Origin: Methanoregula sp.
GTDB taxonomy: Archaea > Halobacteriota > Methanomicrobia > Methanomicrobiales > Methanospirillaceae
NCBI GenBank assembly: GCA_003154335.1
Contig: PMDE01000038.1
Location: 18,660-31,487 of the forward strand
Length of the DNA stretch: 12,828 bases
Reading direction: 5' to 3'
Part shown: in pieces, positions 6,929 to 12,828 of the stretch
How positions within the stretch are numbered: the stretch's first letter is position 1
Layout: the number at the start of each line of letters is the position of its first letter
The notes under the pieces: model-generated
Seen by the model: only the letters and a program-made list of their open reading frames with translations
The model's database searches: none
What the model was told of the DNA's origin: nothing
Position numbers and translations under genes: made by a program

Positions 6929-7287
6929 GCGACCAGATAGCGCACGCGGTCCTTGAGTTCCTGCTGTTTGCTGGCATTCCAGCCTGAGACATCCTGCAGG
7001 TAGCCGGTTACCCTGCTGATCTGGGTGACATCATGAGTACCACACTCCGGACAGACAGCTTTTCCGCAGAGTGGACAGTACTCAATACCCGAGAGAATCT
7101 CGTGGCTGCAGTGACAATGGTCGAGCGGGCACATGACTTCAAGGTGCGTCTCGCCGCATTTCGGGCATGGGTTCTCCCCTACGATGAGGTGGCAGGTGTA
7201 GCACTTGTATTTTCGCTCCTTTTCAGGAATATCGTCCAGTTTCTTATATTTTTGAGCCAGTGTCCGTTGTTCCGCAGTCCAATCCAT
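6925..7287 (-). CDS. Stand-alone glycyl-radical domain protein (NrdD C-terminus-like) with zinc-ribbon cysteines
   Basis: A 120-residue protein. Its last ~40 residues (CPECGTHDVTQISRVTGYLQ, then DVSGWNASKQQELKDRVRYL) match the C-terminal domain of class III anaerobic ribonucleotide reductase NrdD, including the zinc-site cysteines and the RVxGYL loop. Gly95 aligns with the radical glycine (Gly681 in E. coli NrdD). The ~600-residue catalytic barrel is absent, and the in-frame start at 7287 follows a TATA box at leaderless distance, so this is not a truncation at the window edge. The N-terminal half has further CxxC pairs (29/32, 41/44, 71/74) plus Cys53, 58, 60, 79 and 82. Genomes often label such proteins as NrdD. 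It might complement a catalytic subunit, act like the spare-part protein GrcA, or be a metal protein that has lost radical function. It is coupled to cbiZ. Confidence 0.85.
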   Translation of the reverse strand: MDWTAEQRTLAQKYKKLDDIPEKERKYKCYTCHLIVGENPCPKCGETHLEVMCPLDHCHCSHEILSGIEYCPLCGKAVCPECGTHDVTQISRVTGYLQDVSGWNASKQQELKDRVRYLVA

Positions 7288-7308
7288 AGTATATCATCGC
7301 GCAAGTCC

Positions 7309-7316
7309 TTAATAAA
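7309..7316 (-). promoter_or_regulatory. TATA box of the glycyl-radical/cbiZ operon
   Basis: On the minus strand TTTATTAA within AAAATTTATTAAGG (7307-7320), centred ~25 bp before the ATG at 7287. This predicts a leaderless message; no convincing Shine-Dalgarno precedes the ATG. Confidence 0.55.
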
Positions 7317-7400
7317 TTTTTAGACCCTGCCGGTTCAGCGAACAGGCTATATCTTGATGAAAATCCATTCGCATCCATATCCGGTCTCAAATTGGAGGTT

Positions 7401-7410
7401 ATTTATATAT
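7401..7410 (-). promoter_or_regulatory. Strong TATA-like box directly after pyrF
   Basis: Minus-strand ATATATAAAT starts three bases past the pyrF stop codon. It would initiate near 7380, about 90 bp above the next gene's own TATA. It may be a second promoter for the glycyl-radical operon or may drive a short transcript. Confidence 0.4.
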
Positions 7411-7412
7411 TG

Positions 7413-8051
7413 TTACGCCTTGATTATACGCGCAAACTCCCGGGCTGCGTCTCCAGGTTTCTCCCCCTCATAAATCGCCCGACCCACAATTATTCCGTCA
7501 ACCACCCCTCTGACCGCATCGGTATCTCCCCCCTGAGCTCCTATGCCCGGTGAGAGGATCTTCCTGGTGCCAATGATATTCCGTAGTATCTTTACTCTTT
7601 CCGGACGGGTTGCCGGGGCAATGATACCATCTGCCCCGCATTCGATTGCCATCCGTGCGATCTGTTCGGCAGCCCCCCCGGAAAAGAATTCAGCAGCTCC
7701 CGGGTGACTCATCTCTGCGACAACGAAACAGGCACCCCCGTAATCTGATGATGTGTCAACACATGCCTGTACGGCATCTTTTCCGGTGAACCCGTGGCAG
7801 ATAATGGAGGTAAACCCTGCGTCAAAAACCTGTTCGGCAATGAGCCGGTTCGTATTTGGAATGTCAGCTACTTTAAAATCGGCAATTAGGGGAAGATCTT
7901 CGTCCTCAAGACTCCGGACAATCGAAAGACCACAGGAGAGGATGAGCGGGTAACCGAGTTTTATTGCATCAAGATACGGGGCACATTCGTGTGCAATGGA
8001 AAGAGCGTTTTTCTTATTCGTAACATCGAGCGCGAGGATCAGTTCAGTCAT
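7413..8051 (-). CDS. pyrF: Orotidine 5'-phosphate decarboxylase
   Basis: A 212-residue TIM-barrel enzyme that converts OMP to UMP, the last step of pyrimidine synthesis. Motifs: LALDV (6-10), the KLGYP strand with Lys31, the catalytic DFKVADIPNT (58-67; Asp58, Lys60, Asp63), the phosphate-binding SPGIGAQGGD (167-176) and GIIVGRAIY (186-194). An in-frame ATG 60 codons further upstream exists but would add a tail lying inside the deoxyhypusine synthase gene and unlike any OMP decarboxylase. MTELILALDV at 8051 is the family start and has GGAG ten bases before it. It overlaps the deoxyhypusine synthase by 8 bp, suggesting co-translation. The length is typical of the short archaeal form. Confidence 0.96.
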   Translation of the reverse strand: MTELILALDVTNKKNALSIAHECAPYLDAIKLGYPLILSCGLSIVRSLEDEDLPLIADFKVADIPNTNRLIAEQVFDAGFTSIICHGFTGKDAVQACVDTSSDYGGACFVVAEMSHPGAAEFFSGGAAEQIARMAIECGADGIIAPATRPERVKILRNIIGTRKILSPGIGAQGGDTDAVRGVVDGIIVGRAIYEGEKPGDAAREFARIIKA

Positions 8052-8976
8052 GGTATATCCGCTCCATAACTGCTGCGATAAGGATGGGCAGGGTAATGGT
8101 TGCATCTCCATAAACGGTAACTGCCTGAGCTGCTTCTGTAATTTTCCCCCATGACCGGGCTTCGTCAAGAGTAGCTCCCGAAAGCCCCCCGAGATCCGGG
8201 CGGTCTCCGGTGAGCTGTATGGCGTAGTCAAACCCGTTTGGAGTCATGAGCATACTCTGGAGTATGAAATTTTTCGGCACGCCGCCACCAACAAGGAGTG
8301 CGCCGGCTTTTTTTGTCGTGAAGCAGGTGTCCATGAGTGCAGGCATGTCGGCGAATGCATCGATTATCACCCGGTTTGTCTGGGAAAAAAGCCAGTACTG
8401 GAGACCAACCATGGAATCCTGCACTGCCGGACAATAGATGGGGATACCCTTTTTTGCTGCAGTATGGAGAATGCCGGATTTCAGGTTTTTTCCCAGGTGG
8501 GCCATAAGCCCGGAGATGGAGAGGGTACTCCCGGGTTCGAGCTTACCAAACACTGTCTGCATGAATTCCTCAAAATGTTCAAATGCCTCGTTGGGGAGAT
8601 AGACATCATAAATACGGTTGATCTCATCATGACGAAGCTCGACATCGTTACAGAACGCCGTACCGTGAAAATGCCTGCACCCGATGGCCTCGATGATGTC
8701 ATGCGTGAGGTTTGCTCCTGTCGACACAAGGATGTCGATGTAACCATCTTTTATGAGATCGGATACGATCCCGCCCATGCCGGCTGGCACCATAGCGCCG
8801 GCAAACCCGAAGAATTTTGTTGTCTGTTTATCGCGCAGCATCTGTTCGTAGATATTTACCGCACGATACAGCGCCCCGCCATTGTAAGCGCCAGCTTTTC
8901 CCATGGCGCTGACCAGTTCATTGACCGTCATGGTCGGTTTTATATGAAGCTGGGTTACCGGCTCGTCGCATTTCAT
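8044..8976 (-). CDS. dys: Deoxyhypusine synthase
   Basis: A 310-residue NAD-dependent enzyme that transfers the aminobutyl group of spermidine to a lysine of initiation factor aIF5A, needed for translation. Recognisable parts: MTVNELVSAMGKAGAYNGG (16-34), FFGFAGAMVPAGMGG (55-69), VSTGANLTHDI (84-94), the HGTAF region (104-108), PIYCPAVQDSMVG (179-191) and the active-site loop GGGVPKNF (230-237), where Lys235 is the lysine that forms the enzyme imine in characterised enzymes. The ATG at 8976 is preceded by a purine-rich GGGAG about 11 bases upstream. It is first in a two-gene overlap with pyrF. No missing residue was noticed. The gene symbol follows common usage; dhs is also used. Confidence 0.95.
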   Translation of the reverse strand: MKCDEPVTQLHIKPTMTVNELVSAMGKAGAYNGGALYRAVNIYEQMLRDKQTTKFFGFAGAMVPAGMGGIVSDLIKDGYIDILVSTGANLTHDIIEAIGCRHFHGTAFCNDVELRHDEINRIYDVYLPNEAFEHFEEFMQTVFGKLEPGSTLSISGLMAHLGKNLKSGILHTAAKKGIPIYCPAVQDSMVGLQYWLFSQTNRVIIDAFADMPALMDTCFTTKKAGALLVGGGVPKNFILQSMLMTPNGFDYAIQLTGDRPDLGGLSGATLDEARSWGKITEAAQAVTVYGDATITLPILIAAVMERIYHD

Positions 8977-9230
8977 AGTGATAGAATCTCCCTCCCCGTT
9001 TGTTGTTAGGTATTAGTGTTCCGGGCAGATAACTTTGATTTTTTTGACCGGATGCTGCAAATAAAGGTTCAGTCAAGAAAGATGGTCAAAGACATCCCTT
9101 AAAGTATCTTACAATTGCATAGTTTTTGATATTCGTGTTTTTGTCTTATGGGCAAAGAACTGACTTTTCTTAAATGTTCCGAGTATAACATCTCAACCCA
9201 TTCATTGTGGATCTTCCTGCCAATCGAAAT

Positions 9231-9264
9231 GCTTCAAGGAATGTAAAGACCTGGCTTCAAGGAA
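9231..9264. repeat. Direct repeat GCTTCAAGGAA x2 upstream of the methyltransferase
   Basis: Two exact 11-bp copies, 23 bp start to start, ~100 bp before the methyltransferase ATG. They could be paired regulator sites; there is no other support. Confidence 0.5.
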
Positions 9265-9326
9265 AATTATCTGAATAAAAAGACCGGAATTATGGTTCAT
9301 GCCCAAAGGGACAGAAAAATTCCCAC

Positions 9327-9335
9327 TATTATTAT
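9327..9335 (+). promoter_or_regulatory. TATA-like element of the methyltransferase gene
   Basis: TATTATTAT centred ~31 bp before the ATG at 9362. A weak AGGA lies 6 bases before that ATG, so a short leader is predicted. Confidence 0.35.
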
Positions 9336-9361
9336 CTCCGTGACGACATACAGGATTCATC

Positions 9362-11773
9362 ATGCACCCATCAGTCCCTGCTCCTGCCAGAGAGCCGGAA
9401 TTCTCTGTACCGGACCGGGCCGGGATCGCACTCCTTCAGGATCTCACAAACTGGCGGGAGAATCTTGCCCGGAGTATTGCGAGAAACAATCTGTCAATGC
9501 ATAGTGAACAAATAACGGAAGCCGTAAACCGGATTCTGTTCTCACTTCTTTTTTTGCGTATTGCTGAAGATCGGGGACTGGCGGAAACGGGAACCTTGTC
9601 CGATCTATCAGGTTTATGGATAGATCACCAGAAAAATGACTGTTTGTTTCAGGTTTCTGAGGCACTGTATTTTGAAGATTCTGCTGCTCCCAAAAATTCA
9701 TCGTTTCTGTTAAATCGCATAGTACTCGGAGAGCGGGTGTTATTTCCTATTCTTGAAAAGATCGCCTCACCTTACCGGGATTACGATCTCTCCTGTATGC
9801 CGCTCGAAGTTATTGCCCGGGTCCTTTCTCATTACCTGTCCCGCACCATCAGGAGATCTGCTACCCACCAGGCAATCATCGTTGACACAAACGATATGCA
9901 GATAGCGGGTGGATTTACCCCGATCCATCCAGCCGGGATCGATTATATGGTTTACGAAGCGATTACTACCGTCAGAAGAAACCGGACTGGTAATGAGATC
10001 CTTCCGGTGCGGATCGTGGATCCCGCCTGCGGTGCAGGCGCAATCCTTCTTTCTGCTTTCCACTATCTGCTGGATGATAGTTTTCAATCAACCCGGGACT
10101 TTGAAGAAAGGAGTGCCATCCTCACAGGATCCGTTTACGGGGTGGACATCAACCGTCATGCAGTAGCAGCAACAAGAATGTTGCTAATGTTCCGGCTCTT
10201 TGAGAATATCCCCCCGGATCTGGTACCACACGATTTTGTAAAAACTTATCAGGCTGCCCTGGGTGAGTTATACCCCACAGTCCGTTGCGGAAATGCACTG
10301 ATCGGTCCTGACATTACAGGTGATGAGTCCTGGATGTTCTGCCCTATCCGCGACCGCCGGAAAATCAATATGTTCGACTGGAAACACAACTTTTCGGAAA
10401 TCTTTGACTCCGGTGGTTTCGATGCAGTGATAGGCAATCCTCCGGACGGGCCTATTGAACCACGCGAGTGGATCCAGCAATATTTCCAGCGACATTATGC
10501 AGTATACCATCCGATGGCGGATCGGTCGGCATATTTCCTGGAGAAGGGTCTTGGACTGGTCTGCAATGGCGGAGTTGTATCGTTCCTGATGAATGATCGC
10601 TGGATGCGTGGGAAGAGTGGAGCACCGCTACGGAAGATCATCGGGGCCCGGCAGATTGAAGAGATTGTTGATTTTTCTGAAGAGGGGGTCCGGGGAATCG
10701 CAGGGTCTCCCTGCATTCTTCGGATTACCAAAAGACCCCCTCTTCACCCTTTTTATGCAATCCGTGCAGGCACATCATTCAAAGAAGATCCATTCCGCTT
10801 TGCCCAGGTCCACAGGTTTCCGGTTGATCAGCTCCTGCTCAGAGAAGGAGGGTGGATTATAAAGGATACCCGCATGGAGAATATTCTTGCCCGGGTTCGA
10901 CGCCGCGGAATCTCCCTTGAGGATTTGGTAATGGGGGAGGTTCACCCCGGTGTGTCAACCGGTTATGATAGTGCGTTTGTCATTGACAGGACCCTGGCAA
11001 GAGAATGGATCCGGAAAGATCCTCGCTGCAAAACCCTGGTCCGGCCGTTTGTAACCGGCTCTGATATGTCGCGTTACACACCATGGAATCCAATGAAATA
11101 TATTATCTTTATACCGCAGGGGTGGACGAATGCTCATCCTGGAGCGAAGAAACGCCCTTGGCAGTGGCTGAGGAAACGCCACCCGTTCATTGTACATTAC
11201 CTGAAACCGTTCGCAGAAGAAGGAAAGACACGAAAAGAGCAGGGTGACTACTGGTGGGAGATTGCGTGTAACGAGGATTTCTGGCGGGAAAAACACCATA
11301 AGACTTTCTTTCCGGCCCGATTTGACATACCCGTTTTTTTTTATGATAACGGCTTGAGTATCGCAGATCCGTCGGCTTTTGCAATCCCGTCCTCCAGCCG
11401 GTACCTTTCCGGAATCCTGAACAGCCGTCTCACTCTTGCGTTGTTCAATAATGCCGTTCAGGCTGCAGGCACAGAAGAGAAAATGCATTCCTGGGAAGAG
11501 CTTAAAGGGCTCCCTGTTTATATACCAGATTTTGACTGTCCTGAAGACAAAGCCGGTCATGACCGGATCGTTGCACTCGTTGCCGGGATGTCCGAAATGC
11601 ACAGGCACCTAAGTCTGGCAAAGACAGATAACGAGAAGCGGCTTGTCATGCAGGAGATTACCTCGACTGAGAGACAGATCGATTCACTGGTGTACGGATT
11701 CTACGGGTTAACCAAAGATGAGATTGCCGTTATCGAAGAAAGTGTTGTGAATAGTCGTTCTGGTACTACCTGA
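9362..11773 (+). CDS. Solo Eco57I/TaqI-like N6-adenine DNA methyltransferase
   Basis: An 803-residue protein with the order helical segment, methyltransferase, target recognition. Residues ~20-75 (LTNWRENLARSIARNN, LLFLRIAEDRG) are the helical region that in type IIG enzymes joins a nuclease to the methylase; here nothing precedes it, so no PD-(D/E)xK domain is present. GGFTPIHPAGIDYMV (183-197) matches motif X, IVDPACGAGAILL (218-230) is the SAM-binding motif I, and YGVDINRHAVAATRM (259-273) follows. Motif IV reads VIGNPPDGP (356-364): Asp replaces the usual Tyr/Phe of NPPY/F. Residues ~525-720 (GEVHPGVSTGYDSAFVI, VTGSDMSRY, YLSGILNSRLTLALFNN) look like the TaqI-type specificity domain. No restriction gene is seen nearby. 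Host protection, epigenetic or defence roles are inference. Confidence 0.88.
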   Translation: MHPSVPAPAREPEFSVPDRAGIALLQDLTNWRENLARSIARNNLSMHSEQITEAVNRILFSLLFLRIAEDRGLAETGTLSDLSGLWIDHQKNDCLFQVSEALYFEDSAAPKNSSFLLNRIVLGERVLFPILEKIASPYRDYDLSCMPLEVIARVLSHYLSRTIRRSATHQAIIVDTNDMQIAGGFTPIHPAGIDYMVYEAITTVRRNRTGNEILPVRIVDPACGAGAILLSAFHYLLDDSFQSTRDFEERSAILTGSVYGVDINRHAVAATRMLLMFRLFENIPPDLVPHDFVKTYQAALGELYPTVRCGNALIGPDITGDESWMFCPIRDRRKINMFDWKHNFSEIFDSGGFDAVIGNPPDGPIEPREWIQQYFQRHYAVYHPMADRSAYFLEKGLGLVCNGGVVSFLMNDRWMRGKSGAPLRKIIGARQIEEIVDFSEEGVRGIAGSPCILRITKRPPLHPFYAIRAGTSFKEDPFRFAQVHRFPVDQLLLREGGWIIKDTRMENILARVRRRGISLEDLVMGEVHPGVSTGYDSAFVIDRTLAREWIRKDPRCKTLVRPFVTGSDMSRYTPWNPMKYIIFIPQGWTNAHPGAKKRPWQWLRKRHPFIVHYLKPFAEEGKTRKEQGDYWWEIACNEDFWREKHHKTFFPARFDIPVFFYDNGLSIADPSAFAIPSSSRYLSGILNSRLTLALFNNAVQAAGTEEKMHSWEELKGLPVYIPDFDCPEDKAGHDRIVALVAGMSEMHRHLSLAKTDNEKRLVMQEITSTERQIDSLVYGFYGLTKDEIAVIEESVVNSRSGTT

Positions 11774-11774
11774 A

Positions 11775-11795
11775 AACCCTCCTGAAAAATGGGTT
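11775..11795 (+). terminator. Possible terminator hairpin after the methyltransferase
   Basis: AACCC-N11-GGGTT begins directly after the stop codon and is followed by T-rich sequence. The arms are only 5 bp. Confidence 0.3.
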
Positions 11796-11896
11796 GTTGT
11801 AAGATCGCTATTTTAACAGGTTTTAACTTGATTTAAACGGTTATTTTTTACAATAAAGAATTTTTCGGGGTATTTTTCCCGAGTGTTGATATATGC

Positions 11897-11913
11897 AGGT
11901 CTTGATAAGACCT
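11897..11913. repeat. Perfect 7-bp hairpin AGGTCTT-GAT-AAGACCT
   Basis: The exact inverted repeat has a 3-base loop. Its right arm runs into the first copy of GACCTTCGTCCG, and an A8 tract follows about 12 bases later. It may be a terminator or a structured RNA element; its role is unknown. Confidence 0.45.
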
Positions 11914-12153
11914 TCGTCCGATCAGTAAAAAAAAGGCTGTGAAACAGTTATTTGAGATACTCTTCTTTTATTTGAACAAGATCCGGCAAACTGGTGTTCT
12001 TTTCCCTTTGACCGTGCTACACCCCCCCTCCAAAAAGGGGGATGTTTGCGGCCCGCTAAATTGCAGGATCAAAATCCTTGAAAATCAGTTCAATTTGAAA
12101 TACAATCATTTTAATCAGTACTTTCCAAGCGTGTGGACACGATTTCCCGTGCG

Positions 12154-12160
12154 AAAAAAA
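12154..12160 (-). terminator. Oligo-T tract after the unknown gene
   Basis: Seven T on the minus strand ~40 bases beyond the stop of the small gene ending at 12200. The palindrome AAAAGG-AG-CCTTTT (12180-12193) lies between them. The position suits an archaeal terminator. Confidence 0.4.
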
Positions 12161-12199
12161 TGACCTTCGTCCGTTTGCCAAAAGGAGCCTTTTACGGGG

Positions 12200-12604
12200 T
12201 TATAGGACTTCATCCCTCTGTTTAGCCAGGTTTTTAGCAAGGAGCGGTAAAGGGATATCGAGCCGGTAGGGGGCTTTCTCCCACTCCTTTTCACGGTAAT
12301 GGGTGTTCCGGTAGTTTTCCGCAGTATTGAACTCAATTTCCGCGGTCGTCTCCGGGAGGATATAGAACCTGCGCCACGCTCGTTCATTCTGCGTCCTTAT
12401 CCAAATCTCACGGAGAACGTACTCCGGCAAGGGAAGGATGCGAATTGCTGCCACTTCATCTGGCAATTTTTTTTCAATAATGCAGGTATCGCTGAGTGCA
12501 TGGCGGACCTTTTTCAGAATCACCACGACAACCGCAGCTCGGCTATACATTAACCCATCGAACGGTAAAGCCGGATCAGTGTTTGACAGCCAATGATATC
12601 CCAT
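12200..12604 (-). CDS. Conserved-looking hypothetical protein
   Basis: I do not recognise the family with confidence. From the ATG at 12604 it has 134 residues: a hydrophobic beta strand AAVVVVILKKVRH (23-35) preceded by PFDG (14-17), an aromatic/basic helix EYVLREIWIRTQNERAWRRF (61-80), and a charged C-terminus with no signal peptide or membrane helix. The D...VVVVxxKK spacing recalls PD-(D/E)xK nuclease cores, but the acidic residue before the lysine is missing, so this is only a resemblance. The reading frame stays open upstream for 34 codons back to a TGA, reading IRGQRSKTLRDEARICAEK just before the ATG. A strong GGAGGT lies 6 bases before an ATC at 12661. The true start may therefore be 12661, giving 153 residues. 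It is convergent with the methyltransferase. Confidence 0.7.
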   Translation of the reverse strand: MGYHWLSNTDPALPFDGLMYSRAAVVVVILKKVRHALSDTCIIEKKLPDEVAAIRILPLPEYVLREIWIRTQNERAWRRFYILPETTAEIEFNTAENYRNTHYREKEWEKAPYRLDIPLPLLAKNLAKQRDEVL

Positions 12605-12665
12605 CTTCTCGGCACAGATCCGTGCTTCATCACGTAGGGTTTTTGACCTTTGTCCCCTGATGATA

Positions 12666-12828
12666 TTACCTCCCGGGTATCCGTTTTTGAAAAATTGAAG
12701 GCCCGGTTTTCAAAAAAGAATGCCGTTGAGACAGATACGCTTTGTCGTCCGTCTTTACGACCGGGACAACAACTGTATTCCTAAAATTTATCAGTATTCC
12801 GGCTCGCCCCGGCACAGTGGTTTTGCCA
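12666..12828 (-). CDS. Possible C-terminal end of an upstream gene (partial)
   Basis: A minus-strand frame is open from the window edge for 53 codons to a TAA at 12666-12668 that overlaps the GGAGGT element, the usual layout of an operon junction. The visible part includes RAGILINFRNTVVVPVVK and ends near FQKRIPGR. I do not recognise it, and an open frame this short can occur by chance. A competing plus-strand frame starts with ATG at 12720 and also runs to the edge. Confidence 0.3.
   Translation of the reverse strand, partial: GKTTVPGRAGILINFRNTVVVPVVKTDDKAYLSQRHSFLKTGPSIFQKRIPGR
12668..12673 (-). promoter_or_regulatory. Shine-Dalgarno GGAGGT before an ATC codon
   Basis: The best Shine-Dalgarno match seen in this part of the window. 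On the minus strand it reads GGAGGTAATATCATC, with the second ATC (12659-12661) at ideal spacing and in frame with the gene at 12200-12604. No ATG, GTG or TTG is within reach in that frame before 12604. Confidence 0.5.

Larger units (their letters stand above)
8977..9361. other. AT-rich divergent spacer with an 11-bp direct repeat
   Basis: 385 bp between deoxyhypusine synthase (-) and the methyltransferase (+). It has a T7 tract near 9040, no convincing gene and no nuclease remnant joined in frame to the methyltransferase (a stop codon lies at 9341-9343). GCTTCAAGGAA occurs twice, at 9231-9241 and 9254-9264. A TATA-like TATTATTAT lies at 9327-9335. Confidence 0.6.
11774..12199. repeat. Hairpin- and repeat-rich convergent spacer
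   Basis: 426 AT-rich bases without a convincing gene. It holds inverted repeats at 11775-11795, 11865-11882, 11897-11913 and 12019-12045, and two exact copies of GACCTTCGTCCG at 11909-11920 and 12162-12173. No terminal inverted repeats or transposase remnant were found. Confidence 0.6.

Noticed and set aside
6356..6940. 194-codon plus-strand open frame opposite cbiZ
   Set aside because: The CbiZ reading on the minus strand is supported by family motifs throughout the same stretch.
8052..8231. 60-codon N-terminal extension of pyrF
   Set aside because: It lies inside deoxyhypusine synthase and precedes the normal family start MTELILALDV; the added residues resemble no OMP decarboxylase.
8464..9009. 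181-codon plus-strand open frame opposite deoxyhypusine synthase
   Set aside because: Shadow of a well-conserved gene; no motif and no promoter or Shine-Dalgarno of its own.
8977..9361. Possible nuclease remnant or C/D-box RNA upstream of the methyltransferase
   Set aside because: There is a stop codon in frame at 9341 and no PD-(D/E)xK pattern; no convincing paired C and D boxes were found by eye.
10955..11608. 217-codon minus-strand open frame inside the methyltransferase
   Set aside because: Antisense to the specificity domain; the translation is low-similarity and basic/cysteine-rich in a way typical of shadow frames.
11939..12163. 74-codon plus-strand frame in the spacer after the methyltransferase
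   Set aside because: It has a GTG start without Shine-Dalgarno, AT-rich codons and crosses the C/G hairpin; nothing suggests a protein family.
12720..12828. Plus-strand frame from ATG at 12720 to the window edge
   Set aside because: Only 36 codons, no Shine-Dalgarno, and it competes with a minus-strand frame that has operon-like junction features. Not excluded, but not supported.
1..12828. CRISPR array, tRNA, rRNA, insertion sequence
   Set aside because: No regularly spaced repeats, no cloverleaf or GTTC-arm pattern, no transposase motifs and no long terminal inverted repeats were seen.

Overview
The window reads as chromosome of a methanogenic archaeon, most likely of the order Methanomicrobiales (Methanoregula-like; inferred from gene content, not proven). 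Support comes from an archaeal-type HMG-CoA synthase beside a thiolase, a CTP-dependent riboflavin kinase fused to an HTH regulator, archaeal replication protein A genes, deoxyhypusine synthase, the cobinamide-salvage amidohydrolase CbiZ, AT-rich TATA boxes placed for leaderless or near-leaderless starts, and tight ATGA overlaps between genes. No rRNA, tRNA, CRISPR array or insertion sequence was recognised.

Region by region: (1) 1-2181, minus strand: an operon running regulator (COG1709-type XRE HTH) -> HMG-CoA synthase -> thiolase (cut by the window edge), which is the entry to the mevalonate pathway for archaeal lipids. (2) 2182-2299: a short divergent control region with two inverted repeats. 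(3) 2300-3644, plus strand: rbkR-ribB, the regulator/kinase and the DHBP synthase of flavin synthesis. The ribB product has Gln where the family usually has its catalytic His. (4) 3878-5718, minus strand: RPA and its partner OB-fold protein. (5) 5840-6034: a small DUF1858 redox-disulfide protein. (6) 6035-7287, minus strand: a two-gene operon in which a stand-alone glycyl-radical domain of class III ribonucleotide reductase is translationally coupled to a CbiZ fused to a cysteine-rich domain. (7) 7413-8976, minus strand: deoxyhypusine synthase and OMP decarboxylase, overlapping by 8 bp. (8) 8977-12828: a more accessory-looking stretch with AT-rich spacers, a solo Eco57I/TaqI-type adenine methyltransferase without a nuclease domain and with an atypical NPPD catalytic motif, a 426-bp spacer rich in hairpins and repeats, and a convergent small unknown gene. 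The unknown gene's strong Shine-Dalgarno sits upstream of an ATC codon and overlaps the end of what may be another minus-strand gene.

Most of the window is housekeeping. The items most worth a second look are the detached glycyl-radical domain tied to cobamide salvage, the solo methyltransferase with a non-aromatic motif IV, the Gln-for-His change in RibB, and the unusual start region of the last gene.
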